64,000 nucleotides of DNA. It comes from JAGXLC01 sp964585385 (GTDB taxonomy: Bacteria > Bacteroidota > Bacteroidia > Bacteroidales > UBA12077). This document shows, one piece after another, positions 18,171 to 27,285 of this stretch. The notes beneath the pieces are model-generated. The model was not told the origin of the DNA. It saw nothing but the letters and a program-made list of their open reading frames with translations, and searched no databases. The position numbers and the translations under genes were made by a program. The stretch's first letter is position 1, and each line of letters begins with the position of its first letter. Where the stretch lies: NCBI GenBank assembly GCA_964585385.1, contig CAZPDP010000007.1:33022-97021 (forward strand), in the 5' to 3' direction.

Positions 18171-19514
18171 ATGCTATTGAATTTAAAAAAATCACTTATA
18201 ACAAGTATTTTACTTTTTTCTTTTTTACTAGCATCGTTTGCCCAGGACAAAATCCTGATTGACCAGGTGGTCGCGATTGTTGGAGACAAAAAAATACTTC
18301 AGTCTGATATTGAAAATCAGTTACTGCAAATGAGAGGCCAGCGATATGCAACGATGAATGAATGCCAGGTGTTAAAAGATCTTGTATCTCAGAAATTATT
18401 GTTAATTCAGGCTCAAAAAGACAGCTTAACTGTAAGCAGTAATCAAATTGAAAGTGAACTGGAACGAAGGATTCAGTATTTTGTTCGCCAGATAGGATCG
18501 GAAGAAAAGCTGGAAGAATACTACAATAAAAGTATCCCGGAAATTAAGCAGGATTTCAGGAAATTGCTCAGGGAGCAGATGCTTACCCAGAAAATGCAGG
18601 GCCAGCTCATGCAGGAAATGGAAGTTTCACCCAAAGAGGTAAAGCAATACTATAAAAACCTTCCGGAAGACAGTATTCCGGTAATAAATAATACTGTGCA
18701 AATCAACCAGATAGTTAAATATCCATCAGAAACTGAAAAAGCAGAAATGGAAGCGCGCAACAGGCTGCTTGAACTGCGAAAAAGAATCTTAAAAGGCGAA
18801 AGATTCTCCACCCTTGCTGTCCTCTACTCAGATGATGAAGGTACTGCAAGGAAAGGAGGAGAATTAGGATTCCGAACCCAGGAAGAGCTTGACCCTGCTT
18901 TTGCAGATGCCGCTTTTAGCTTACAGGAAGGTGAAGTTAGCGGAATAGTTGAATCTGCTTATGGTTTCCATATTATCAAACTTCTTAATCGTGAAGGCGA
19001 CCAGGTTAACGTGCGTCATATTCTTATCAAGCCAAAGGTATCGATGGAGCAAAGACAGAGGGTTATAAATAAACTGGATTCTATTGCCACCCAGATACGT
19101 AAAGATGAAATGACTTTTGAAAAAGCTGCTTTAGATTTTTCGGATGACAAAAAATACAAAATGAATGGAGGTTTACTGGTAAATCCGAATACTTCCACTA
19201 ATAAATTTCAGCTGGAAGAACTTCCCAATGAGGATTATCAAGCAATCCAGGAACTACAGGTCGGCGAAATATCAGCGCCCTATGAAGCCCAGGACGAAAA
19301 TGGAAAGACGCTATTTAAAATTATTAGACTAAAATCCAGAACTGAACGGCATAAAGCCAATCTTGAAATGGATTACAACAGAATTAAACAAGCTGCTCTC
19401 CAGAATAAAAGACAAAAGTACATTCAAAAGTGGCTGACTAAAAAGAAGGATGAAACCTATATTCATATTGATGAATCTTTCAGGGAGTGTGAAATAAATT
19501 TTGCCAATTACTAG
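18171..19514 (+). CDS. SurA-like periplasmic chaperone/peptidylprolyl isomerase
   Basis: A 447-residue exported protein with SurA architecture. The signal peptide ends at LASFAQ, the N-terminal chaperone segment IDQVVAIVGDKKILQSDIENQ begins near residue 30, and two parvulin domains lie at about 175-273 (RKGGELGF, GFHIIKLL) and 280-385 (VRHILIKP, MNGGLL). The second is degenerate in its NGG-loop. The start ATG at 18171 was chosen over a TTG at 18144 that would run through the end of the preceding gene. SurA escorts barrel proteins to the BAM complex. It is the third folding-factor gene in a row and is followed 30 bases on by an OstA-like gene. Confidence 0.93.
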   Translation: MLLNLKKSLITSILLFSFLLASFAQDKILIDQVVAIVGDKKILQSDIENQLLQMRGQRYATMNECQVLKDLVSQKLLLIQAQKDSLTVSSNQIESELERRIQYFVRQIGSEEKLEEYYNKSIPEIKQDFRKLLREQMLTQKMQGQLMQEMEVSPKEVKQYYKNLPEDSIPVINNTVQINQIVKYPSETEKAEMEARNRLLELRKRILKGERFSTLAVLYSDDEGTARKGGELGFRTQEELDPAFADAAFSLQEGEVSGIVESAYGFHIIKLLNREGDQVNVRHILIKPKVSMEQRQRVINKLDSIATQIRKDEMTFEKAALDFSDDKKYKMNGGLLVNPNTSTNKFQLEELPNEDYQAIQELQVGEISAPYEAQDENGKTLFKIIRLKSRTERHKANLEMDYNRIKQAALQNKRQKYIQKWLTKKKDETYIHIDESFRECEINFANY

Positions 19515-19544
19515 ATAATTTAAATCAATTTAAGCACCCTTTCA

Positions 19545-21074
19545 ATGACAACAAGGGAGATTTTCAGCAGGAATATGAGGTATTGTTGTCTTCTTGCCCT
19601 GACTATACTGTTTAATTCAATTGCATTAACAGCTCAGCAAGAACCCAAAAAAATAAAAATACTCAATTCCAATACGCTTGAATACAACAAAAATATTAAC
19701 CCCAATGTAAGGCGGTTTATAGGCAATGTCATTTTTGAACATAATGAGTCGGTTATGTATTGTGACAGCGCTTATTCCTATACCAACCAAAACAGAATTG
19801 ATGCATTTGGTAACGTCCATATAGAAAGAGGAGATTCACTACATGTTTACGGAGATTTCCTAAGTTACAACGGCAATACGAATTTTGGTAAACTACGAAA
19901 AAACGTTCAACTGCAGGATCCAGAAGCCCGGGTATTAACCGACTCTCTGAACTTTTATGCAGAACAGGATTATGCTTACTACTTTAACGGGGGTACAATT
20001 ATTAGTGAGGATAAGACTATTACAAGTACAACCGGGCATTATTATAGCAATGAAAAAATGGCCTACTTCAAGAAAGATGTAAGAGTCGAAAGCCCCGACT
20101 ATATTGTAGAAGCCGATACACTTAATTACGACACTGAAAATGAGATTGCCTATTTTAATGGCCCCACTAATATACACAACGATACCAGCCGGCTGTATTG
20201 TGAGAATGGTTGGTACAAAACAAACTCCAATGAATTCCTTTTTACGAAAAATGCACGGTATCAAAAAAAAGAGCGAATTCTGAAAGGGGACACACTGTAT
20301 TACAACGATCCAAAAGGATTAGGAGTTATAAAGAAAAACGCAGAAATTATTGATACTTCAAGAAATATTATTTTAAGAGGCCATTACTCGGAGTATTCTG
20401 AAGAACCTGCAAAAGCTTTTCTAACAGACAGCGCCCTGATGATTCAAATTGATAAAGAAAAAGACTCACTTTTTCTCCATGCTGATACCTTAAAATCTCA
20501 TTACGACAGCACGGAGACTTACAGGATTTTCAGAGCCTATTTCAAGGTAAAATTTTTTAAAACTAACCTGCAGGGGAAATGCGATTCGCTATCTTACAGT
20601 CTTGAAGACTCAACCATCAGAATGTACTACAATCCAGTTATATGGTCCGATAGCAATCAGATATATGCAGATCATATAACCATACATTTAAAAAATGACG
20701 AAGTAAACCAATTTGATCTCGAATCCAATTCTTTCATCGTCAGCCGGCAGGATAATAATAAATTCAACCAGATAAAAGGAAAAAATATGATAGGTTACGT
20801 CCAGAACAATAAAATTAAACGGGTTGATGTAGAAGGCAATGGACAAACCATTTATTATACAAAAGATAAAAATAAAATTGTGGGAGTTAACAAAGCTTTA
20901 TGCAGCAATCTGATAATCAAATTAGAAAATAATGAAGTGAGCCGTATAAATATGGTCAAAAGTCCTGAAGGCGTTTTATATCCCCTGGGTAATTTAAAAG
21001 AAACAAAACTAGATGGCTTTAAATGGCTGGAAAATGAAAGACCTCGATCAAAGGATGATATTTATGACTGGTAA
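19545..21074 (+). CDS. OstA-like (LptA-type) LPS-transport protein
   Basis: A 509-residue exported protein with a signal peptide ending near IALTAQ. From about residue 40 it is a series of OstA/LptA-type beta-jellyroll repeats, recognisable as alternating FIGNVIFEHNESVMYCDSA and DAFGNVHIERGDSLHVYGD units, continuing to about residue 300 and weaker after. E. coli LptA has about 185 residues, so this is a much longer form. The family bridges the periplasm and carries LPS toward LptD. It is the last gene of the guaB-parvulin transcript and ends at a strong terminator. The matching LptF/G permease lies elsewhere in this window. Confidence 0.85.
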   Translation: MTTREIFSRNMRYCCLLALTILFNSIALTAQQEPKKIKILNSNTLEYNKNINPNVRRFIGNVIFEHNESVMYCDSAYSYTNQNRIDAFGNVHIERGDSLHVYGDFLSYNGNTNFGKLRKNVQLQDPEARVLTDSLNFYAEQDYAYYFNGGTIISEDKTITSTTGHYYSNEKMAYFKKDVRVESPDYIVEADTLNYDTENEIAYFNGPTNIHNDTSRLYCENGWYKTNSNEFLFTKNARYQKKERILKGDTLYYNDPKGLGVIKKNAEIIDTSRNIILRGHYSEYSEEPAKAFLTDSALMIQIDKEKDSLFLHADTLKSHYDSTETYRIFRAYFKVKFFKTNLQGKCDSLSYSLEDSTIRMYYNPVIWSDSNQIYADHITIHLKNDEVNQFDLESNSFIVSRQDNNKFNQIKGKNMIGYVQNNKIKRVDVEGNGQTIYYTKDKNKIVGVNKALCSNLIIKLENNEVSRINMVKSPEGVLYPLGNLKETKLDGFKWLENERPRSKDDIYDW

Positions 21075-21080
21075 TGAAGG

Positions 21081-21107
21081 AAGGAAGGCGTTTTGGCCTT
21101 CCTTTTT
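21081..21107. terminator. Rho-independent terminator after the OstA-like gene
   Basis: AAGGAAGGC-GTTTTG-GCCTTCCTT forms a perfect nine-pair stem followed on the plus strand by TTT. It lies between convergent genes (stops at 21074 and 21110) and could also end the DUF2795 transcript, though the minus side has a poorer T-run. Confidence 0.85.
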
Positions 21108-21109
21108 AT

Positions 21110-21331
21110 TTAATATTCATCTTCGTTGAAAAAGAAGTCATCCTTACTGGGGTAATCTGGCCAAATATCTTCTATGCTCTCATATACTTCCCCTTCATCT
21201 TCAATTTCCTGTAAATTTTCGATTACTTCCATTGGCGCGCCCGATCGAATTGCATAATCGATCAATTCTTCTTTAGTGGCTGGCCAGGGTGCATCTTCTA
21301 ATTTTGATGCTAATTCAAGTGTCCAATACAT
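21110..21331 (-). CDS. DUF2795 domain protein
   Basis: A 73-residue acidic protein. The N-terminal part (WTLELASKLEDAPWPATKEELIDYAIRSGAP) fits the small DUF2795 fold, in which a short helical motif with TKEELIDYA is conserved; the last 25 residues are rich in Asp and Glu and probably disordered. The family has no established role, although relatives occur as stand-alone proteins in many Bacteroidetes. A single ATG start is available at 21331. It is followed by the OstA-like terminator. Confidence 0.85.
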   Translation of the reverse strand: MYWTLELASKLEDAPWPATKEELIDYAIRSGAPMEVIENLQEIEDEGEVYESIEDIWPDYPSKDDFFFNEDEY

Positions 21332-21408
21332 ATATTCTGTAATTTTATTTATTGTTTTTCCTAAAATTTTGCAAATATAAAATTATTACGTTAAAAGCAA
21401 AATTTTTA

Positions 21409-21957
21409 TTATGTTTTTGGTTTCCACAAAATTTCTTTAACATCTAAATCTTTCGATAATTTTCTTGCCAACATAAAAAGATAATCAGACAAACGATTCA
21501 GATATTGTATTATTTCCTCAGGAAACTTTGATTCTTCATATAATCGTATGGCATATCTTTCCGCTCTGCGGCAAACATTCCTGGCTATGTGTGTATAAGA
21601 GATTGTTGGATGTCCGCCCGGTAATACAAATGATTTTAATTCTGGCAATTCGTATTCTATTTTATCAATGGCTTGTTCAAGGGAATTGATATCTTCGGCC
21701 TTCAGCTTTGGCAGTTGAATTTCATCATCATCCCCTTCATAAGCCATTAAGGATGCACAAACCATCAATTTATCCTGCACTTCAATTAATTGCTTTTTAA
21801 TGGATTCTTTTATATTCTGATCACGGAGCAAACCAATATATGCAATTAATTCATCCAGTGTTCCGTAAGTTTCAATACGGATATGATATTTGGGAACTCT
21901 TTGTCCTCCTATCAGAGAAGTTTTTCCCTTGTCTCCTGTTTTGGTATAGATATGCAT
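21409..21957 (-). CDS. PduO-type corrinoid adenosyltransferase
   Basis: Transfers adenosyl from ATP to cob(I)alamin to make the B12 coenzyme, 182 residues, cytoplasmic. The N-terminal ATP motif TKTGDKGKTSLIGG begins at residue 5, FVLPGG is at 110-115, and the helix HIARNVCRRAERYA at about 123-137 holds the Arg and Glu residues conserved in the PduO family. The ATG at 21957 was preferred over a TTG at 21984 because the family starts at MHIYTKTGD. No other cobalamin gene or riboswitch is seen nearby, so it is probably a salvage enzyme serving B12-dependent mutases elsewhere. Confidence 0.95.
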   Translation of the reverse strand: MHIYTKTGDKGKTSLIGGQRVPKYHIRIETYGTLDELIAYIGLLRDQNIKESIKKQLIEVQDKLMVCASLMAYEGDDDEIQLPKLKAEDINSLEQAIDKIEYELPELKSFVLPGGHPTISYTHIARNVCRRAERYAIRLYEESKFPEEIIQYLNRLSDYLFMLARKLSKDLDVKEILWKPKT

Positions 21958-22017
21958 TTTGTTAGTTTTTATCCCCTTTAACAAGCGTATTTTGTCGTTT
22001 GTTTATTTCCCAAAAGA

Positions 22018-22701
22018 TTAATTTTTAACATCTTCTTCAATTTCTCCATCTTTTAATTGAATGACGCGTTTAGCGTGCCTTGCAATGTCGGACTCATGGG
22101 TAACGAGAATAATGGTGTTGCCTTTCTCCTGAATCTCATCAAAAAGATTTAAAATGTCTGCAGAAGTTTTCGAATCAAGGTTTCCAGTTGGCTCATCTGC
22201 AAGGATAATGGAAGGAGAATTCACAAGTGCCCGGGCCAATGCTACACGCTGTCTCTGCCCCCCGGATAGTTCGTTGGGTTTATGATTCATCCGGTCTCCC
22301 AGACCCACACTTTTCAGGACCCCTTCTCCTCTTTCCAGTCTTTCTTTTTTGTTAATTCCTGCATACACGAGTGGTAAAGTGGTGTTTTCCAATGCAGAAT
22401 AACGGGGTAGTAAATTAAATGTCTGGAAAACAAAACCAATCTCCGTATTTCTTATATCCGCTAGCTGATTATCTTCCAGTCGACTGACATCTTTCTGATT
22501 CAGAAAATATTTTCCTTCCGTTGGAGTATCCAGACACCCAAGGATATTCATCAGGGTAGACTTTCCTGAACCGGAGGGTCCCATTATAGCAACATATTCA
22601 TTTTTCTCTATGGTCAAATCAATGGATCGAACGGCCTTAATAATCTCAGCTCCTAGATAATAATATTTTTTAAAGCCTATCAATTTGATTATATGGGACA
22701 T
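22018..22701 (-). CDS. ABC transporter ATP-binding protein, LolD/MacB type
   Basis: A 227-residue ATPase of the MacB/LolD class. Walker A GPSGSGKS is at 41-48, the Q-loop is FVFQTFNLLP, the signature LSGGQRQRVALARAL follows near 140, and Walker B is IILADEPTGNLDS. The GNLDS ending marks mechanotransmission-type transporters (LolCDE, MacB, FtsE). No permease or accessory gene is adjacent, so its partner is encoded elsewhere. The ATG at 22701 is better than a TTG at 22749. The methyltransferase gene ends 52 bases upstream on the same strand. Whether it serves lipoprotein release or efflux cannot be decided from the sequence. Confidence 0.88.
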   Translation of the reverse strand: MSHIIKLIGFKKYYYLGAEIIKAVRSIDLTIEKNEYVAIMGPSGSGKSTLMNILGCLDTPTEGKYFLNQKDVSRLEDNQLADIRNTEIGFVFQTFNLLPRYSALENTTLPLVYAGINKKERLERGEGVLKSVGLGDRMNHKPNELSGGQRQRVALARALVNSPSIILADEPTGNLDSKTSADILNLFDEIQEKGNTIILVTHESDIARHAKRVIQLKDGEIEEDVKN

Positions 22702-22753
22702 GATGCTTATCTTATTATAGTTGCACGAATTTAATAATAATTGTAACAACCCT

Positions 22754-23566
22754 TCAATATTTTATCATAAAGTTCTGTTTTGACAATTCTTTTTTGAAAA
22801 ATACTATCCCCAATTGGAATAAATCAATCGTTACACGAACTTTTTCTGAAGATTGAATATAGTTCCAGGCTTTCTTCATACCCTCTGACCAATAAATGTC
22901 ATCAATCACCAGAACAGTATTGTTATGACTGAAATTAAGCACAACATTAAAATACTGAATGGTTTTTTCAAAAGAATGATCACCATCCATAAACACAAGG
23001 TCAAATTTTCCTGAATCTTCTATAGCCCTTGATATTCCGTTTTCAAAAGGTTCATTTAAGAGTTCAATATTTTCCAGGTTATATTTTTTGAATTGCTCCT
23101 TTGCATAGTTTGCCTTATTTGTGCATGCCTCAATTGTATAAATTTTTGCATAAGTATTGCCCAATGCCAGATAGAATGTGCTAAGTCCCAAGCCTGTCCC
23201 TAACTCCAAAATAACACCCGGTTTGAAGTATTCAGCCAGCTTATATAAAACCCTTCCATACCTGTATTTTATTGAAGAGTTTTTAATAAATTTCCCAACT
23301 GTAATTTTCTGATTTTGCTTATATACAGAGCCAGCACCAATTGGAGGACAGTGAATTAAATACCTGTCCTTTTTATACCTTTGTAAAACTTTCTTAAGAT
23401 ATGTTTTATCGGATTTATTTATGGGGGCGTTTAAAACCCCGATATAAAAATTATAAACAAATGGGGAATGAATTCCATGTCCCATCAAGTGGCGGGATTT
23501 AAGAAAATATAAAATGAACCGCAGGATATATTGAGCCCGGCTTATAATCCTTTGAAAAAAAAGCAT
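22754..23566 (-). CDS. Class I SAM-dependent methyltransferase
   Basis: A 270-residue methyltransferase. A 45-residue basic/aromatic N-terminus (GHGIHSPFVYNFYIGVL) precedes the Rossmann fold, in which motif I is ILELGTGLGLSTFYLALG and the acidic loops are LVFMDGDHSFEKT and VLVIDDIYWSEGMKKAW. This pattern fits the Methyltransf_24 group related to O-methyltransferases. The Bacteroidetes version with this N-terminus is common but uncharacterised. The gene starts 66 bases from recG in the opposite direction, so the two share a divergent promoter region. Substrate unknown. Confidence 0.87.
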   Translation of the reverse strand: MLFFQRIISRAQYILRFILYFLKSRHLMGHGIHSPFVYNFYIGVLNAPINKSDKTYLKKVLQRYKKDRYLIHCPPIGAGSVYKQNQKITVGKFIKNSSIKYRYGRVLYKLAEYFKPGVILELGTGLGLSTFYLALGNTYAKIYTIEACTNKANYAKEQFKKYNLENIELLNEPFENGISRAIEDSGKFDLVFMDGDHSFEKTIQYFNVVLNFSHNNTVLVIDDIYWSEGMKKAWNYIQSSEKVRVTIDLFQLGIVFFKKELSKQNFMIKY

Positions 23567-23632
23567 AAGATTTTCAATATTTCTGGTAACGAATATTATT
23601 TTTATAGTGTTTTTTTAATTTCTAAGCTTACT

Positions 23633-25738
23633 ATGAATAAGCTTTTCAACAAAGATATTAAATATCTGCCCGGAGTTGGTCCCAAACGAGCTGAATTGCT
23701 TAAAAATGAACTAAACATAAGCAGTTTTGGTGATCTGCTGTATTATTTCCCATACAAATATGTGGATCGCTCCAAATTTTATAAGATAAGTGAAATCACT
23801 CCGGACCTGCAGCATATTCAAATAAAGGGAAAAATTCAAAATTTTGAACTTGCCGGGAAACCAAACAAAAGAAGACTTATCGGTTATTTTTATGATGGAA
23901 CAGGGATTATCGAATTGGTGTGGTTCAGAAAAGCAAGCTGGATAAGGCAATCGCTTGAACTAAACAAAGAATATGTTGTTTTTGGTAAGCCTACACTTTT
24001 TAACCGCCAGATCAATATTGTTCATCCTGAAATAGAAGCTCTTGAGAAGTTTGAAGCCAAGGTTCAGTCGAAATTGCAGTCTTTTTACAATACAACAGAA
24101 AAATTAAAAAAACATTATGTCAATTCCAGGTTAATCAACAAGCTGCAGAATAATCTCATCAAAGACCATACAGAAGAAATTGAAGAAACACTGCCGGATT
24201 ACCTGGTTGAAAAGTTAAAACTAATGCCTCTGAAAAATGCATTGGTAAACATTCATTTTCCCCAAGGTCACAACGAACTAAAAAATGCGCAATACAGACT
24301 TAAATTTGAAGAACTGTTTTATATTCAGCTTAATATTTTAAAACACCGAACCAACCAGCAAAAAAAATTCAAAGGATTCATTTTTGATAAAGTCGGCGAT
24401 TTATTGCATCGTTTTTACAAAGAAAATCTGCCTTTTGAACTCACCAATGCCCAAAAGAGAGTACTTAGGGAAATCCGTAAAGACCTGGGTTCCGGAAAAC
24501 AAATGAACAGATTGCTTCAGGGTGATGTGGGTAGTGGCAAAACGCTGGTAGGACTTATGAGCATTTTGATTGCAATAGACAACGGATTTCAGACCTGTTT
24601 TATGGCTCCCACCGAAATTCTTGCCAGTCAGCATTATAAAAGCATACTCAGTTTTATTAAGAAACTACCTGTAAATATCAGGCTATTAACAGGTTCAACA
24701 AAAACCCGTGAAAGGAAAGAGATTCACGAACAACTTATGAATGGAGAGCTCGATATACTTGTGGGGACTCATGCACTAATCGAGGAAACCGTTCAGTTTA
24801 AAAACCTGGGATTTGTAGTTATTGACGAACAGCACAGGTTTGGTGTCGTTCAAAGGGCAAAGCTGTGGAAAAAGAACACCAACCCGCCTCATGTGCTTGT
24901 TATGACAGCCACACCCATTCCCAGAACTTTAGCAATGACTGTCTACGGAGATTTGGATGTGTCGGTAATTGACGAACTACCTCCAGGTCGTAAACCTGTA
25001 AAGACACTTCATTTTTTTGAATCGAAACGGTTGAGGGTTTATAAATTTATACAAAAAATGATTGGCGAGGGTAGGCAAATCTATATCGTTTATCCTCTCA
25101 TAAAAGAATCGGAAAAGCTTGATTTGCGAGCTCTTGAATATGGATACGACGCGATGGTCAGAAATTTCCCTCCTCCTAAGTATTCCGTAAGTGTAGTACA
25201 CGGACAGATGAAAAACGAAGACAAAGAGAAATCCATGTCCATGTTTGTACAGGGGCGCACCCATATCATGGTGGCCACCACAGTAATTGAGGTTGGCGTG
25301 GATGTTCCGAATGCCTCTGTTATGGTTATTGAAAACGCTGAACGCTTTGGACTCTCACAACTTCATCAGCTTAGAGGAAGGGTTGGCAGAGGCGCCCATC
25401 AATCCTATTGCATTCTTATGTCCTCCAATAAACTCTCAGATGAAGCCAGGAAGCGCCTCGAAACAATGGTTCAGACAAGCAATGGATTTGAAATTGCTGA
25501 AACAGACCTTCAACTCAGAGGTCCGGGAGATATTGAAGGCACACAACAAAGCGGCATACCTTTTGACCTGAAAATATCAAACCTGGCTAAGGACGGTGAA
25601 ATACTAAAATATGCAAGAACAATAGCCAACGATGTATTAGATGAGGATCCGGAACTGGAACAGGAAAAAAATAAAACATTTAAAATACAGTTAAAGTTGT
25701 TGAATAACAAAACAGCCAATTATAGTGTTGTTAGTTAA
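23633..25738 (+). CDS. recG: ATP-dependent DNA helicase RecG
   Basis: Reverses stalled replication forks and branch-migrates Holliday junctions, 701 residues. The N-terminal wedge region begins with IKYLPGVGPKRAELLKNEL, followed by an OB-fold (IKGKIQNFEL). Walker A is GDVGSGKT, the DEAD-type box is DEQHRFG, a TATPIPRT motif III follows, and LHQLRGRVGRG marks the RecG family, with the TRG-like GPGDIEGTQQSG near the end. The ATG at 23633 was chosen because the upstream in-frame extension to 23531 has no ATG and would run into the divergent methyltransferase gene. The DUF3108 gene follows after 13 bases. Confidence 0.97.
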   Translation: MNKLFNKDIKYLPGVGPKRAELLKNELNISSFGDLLYYFPYKYVDRSKFYKISEITPDLQHIQIKGKIQNFELAGKPNKRRLIGYFYDGTGIIELVWFRKASWIRQSLELNKEYVVFGKPTLFNRQINIVHPEIEALEKFEAKVQSKLQSFYNTTEKLKKHYVNSRLINKLQNNLIKDHTEEIEETLPDYLVEKLKLMPLKNALVNIHFPQGHNELKNAQYRLKFEELFYIQLNILKHRTNQQKKFKGFIFDKVGDLLHRFYKENLPFELTNAQKRVLREIRKDLGSGKQMNRLLQGDVGSGKTLVGLMSILIAIDNGFQTCFMAPTEILASQHYKSILSFIKKLPVNIRLLTGSTKTRERKEIHEQLMNGELDILVGTHALIEETVQFKNLGFVVIDEQHRFGVVQRAKLWKKNTNPPHVLVMTATPIPRTLAMTVYGDLDVSVIDELPPGRKPVKTLHFFESKRLRVYKFIQKMIGEGRQIYIVYPLIKESEKLDLRALEYGYDAMVRNFPPPKYSVSVVHGQMKNEDKEKSMSMFVQGRTHIMVATTVIEVGVDVPNASVMVIENAERFGLSQLHQLRGRVGRGAHQSYCILMSSNKLSDEARKRLETMVQTSNGFEIAETDLQLRGPGDIEGTQQSGIPFDLKISNLAKDGEILKYARTIANDVLDEDPELEQEKNKTFKIQLKLLNNKTANYSVVS

Positions 25739-25751
25739 AAACAAAACAATT

Positions 25752-26579
25752 ATGAAAATTCAGGATATTCTCATAGCTCTAATTATCATAATCCTTCATG
25801 TACACCAGCTTAATGCCCAAAACGGTAACGATTGTTCGAATGAAATGCGGGCATTTCAACCCGGTGAAAAGATAAAATACGTATTAACCTACAACTGGTT
25901 TTTAGTATGGACGGATGTGGGTGAAGTTACTTTTGAAGTGAAGGAAGACTTTACATTTGAAAATCCCACTTATCATCTGAAAGGAGTGGGTAAAACATAC
26001 AAATTCTACGATTGGTTTTACCAGGTAAGAGATATTTATGAGTCGTGGGTGGACCAGGAAACGCTTAAACCTGTATTTTATAAAAGAGATATTAACGAAG
26101 ATGGGTACCTAATCGATATTACTTACAACTATAATTGGATAGATACAGTAGCTTATTCAGAATCAAAAAAAACCAACCATCCATTTAAAAGCGATACAAT
26201 AAAAATTCCCGAGTGTACTCATGATGTCATGTCTATTATTTATCATGCGAGGAATATTGATTTTTCAAAGTATGAAATCGATGAAAAAATTCCATTAAAT
26301 CTTCTTCTGGATAGTAAGATTGAGAATATCTATATCCGCTACCAGGGAAAAGAAACCAAAAAAGTCAGGAAACTGGGTAAGTTTGATTGTATAAAATTTA
26401 CAGGTTACCTGGTAAAGGGAGATGTTTTTAAAGGAGGAGAACAATTGGAAGTTTGGGTCACCGATGACAAAAACAGGATACCCGTTTGGATTGAAAGCCC
26501 TATTAAAGTAGGAAAAATTAAGGCAAGAATGGTTGAACACGAAGGATTAAAATACCCCTTGAATGCTAAAACAGAATAA
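25752..26579 (+). CDS. Secreted DUF3108 domain protein
   Basis: A 275-residue exported protein with a signal peptide ending near HQLNAQ. The mature part opens with FQPGEKIKYVLTYNWFLVWTDVGEV, the hallmark of DUF3108, a predicted lipid- or polymer-facing beta-structure of the periplasm; it continues with alternating strands and GKFDCIKFTGYLVKG near 215. No catalytic residues were recognised. The ATG at 25752 was chosen over a TTG at 25725 that lies inside the end of recG. It is presumably co-transcribed with recG although the two have no known functional link. Confidence 0.88.
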   Translation: MKIQDILIALIIIILHVHQLNAQNGNDCSNEMRAFQPGEKIKYVLTYNWFLVWTDVGEVTFEVKEDFTFENPTYHLKGVGKTYKFYDWFYQVRDIYESWVDQETLKPVFYKRDINEDGYLIDITYNYNWIDTVAYSESKKTNHPFKSDTIKIPECTHDVMSIIYHARNIDFSKYEIDEKIPLNLLLDSKIENIYIRYQGKETKKVRKLGKFDCIKFTGYLVKGDVFKGGEQLEVWVTDDKNRIPVWIESPIKVGKIKARMVEHEGLKYPLNAKTE

Positions 26580-26642
26580 TTTAGAAGTTATACCTGCTGA
26601 AAACAGAGTTTAAAAAATATAAAAAAGGAACTGTTCAATACG

Positions 26643-26683
26643 ATGATTACCCGGTTACGAACATATTTTTCCCCGGGAATCAT
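26643..26683. terminator. Weak hairpin between convergent genes
   Basis: ATGATTACCCGG pairs with CCGGGAATCAT (one bulged A) around a loop of about 18 bases. It sits between the DUF3108 gene and the polysaccharide locus. A T-run is not adjacent on either strand, so a terminator role is uncertain. Confidence 0.35.
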
Positions 26684-26697
26684 ATGGCAGACAAGGG

Positions 26698-27285
26698 TCA
26701 TTGAAGTACTTTAGCAATTGTTTTGAAAATGATTCGGAAGTAATGAGTTAGGTTTCGGTTGTTTTTATATTGCATGTTTAATTGCAATTTATGGGGCATA
26801 ATTTCTTCTATGTAATATTTTTCAGGATCGTCAGCAGACTCAAGCAATTCATTTTCATTGAAATACTCAAGTGATGCAACATCCGTGATTCCGGGGCGAA
26901 TACCAAGGATCTTTTTTTGGTTTTCAGTATAAAGATCTACATATTTTCTTACCTCTGGTCTTGGGCCTACAAAGCTCATATCCCCTTTCAAAACATTAAA
27001 CAATTGAGGCAGTTCATCCAGTTTATATTTGCGCAAAAAATATCCGACACGGGTAATCCTTTTCTCCTTATTTCCTAAGGTAAGTAAGCCCTTTTTTTCG
27101 GCCCCATGATGCATGGTCCTGAATTTATAAAGTGTAAAATCCCTGTTTTCCTTTCCCACTCTTTTTTGTCGGAATAAAACACCTCCGGGACTATCAAAAA
27201 TAATCAACAGAGAGATAATAAGATAGATGGGAGACAAAATAAGAATTCCCATAAAAGAAAACAGAATATCAAAAAAACGTATCAT
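26698..27285 (-). CDS. Initiating sugar-phosphate transferase (PglC/WcaJ-type short form)
   Basis: Transfers a sugar-1-phosphate from a UDP-sugar to undecaprenyl phosphate, the first membrane step of glycan assembly. The 195-residue chain is the single-helix short form: a hydrophobic membrane segment DILFSFMGILILSPIYLIIS at residues 5-24, then GVLFRQKRVGKENRDFTLYKFRTM, with DELPQLFNVLKGDMSFVGPRPE near 95-120, the phosphoglycosyltransferase core. It overlaps the DegT gene by four bases (ATGA) and is the last gene of the polysaccharide locus. The sugar it transfers is probably an amino sugar given its neighbour, but this is inference. Confidence 0.95.
   Translation of the reverse strand: MIRFFDILFSFMGILILSPIYLIISLLIIFDSPGGVLFRQKRVGKENRDFTLYKFRTMHHGAEKKGLLTLGNKEKRITRVGYFLRKYKLDELPQLFNVLKGDMSFVGPRPEVRKYVDLYTENQKKILGIRPGITDVASLEYFNENELLESADDPEKYYIEEIMPHKLQLNMQYKNNRNLTHYFRIIFKTIAKVLQ

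Noticed and set aside
21332..21408. A cobalamin riboswitch before the adenosyltransferase
   Set aside because: The interval on the promoter side of the gene is too short, and no B12-box-like sequence was seen.
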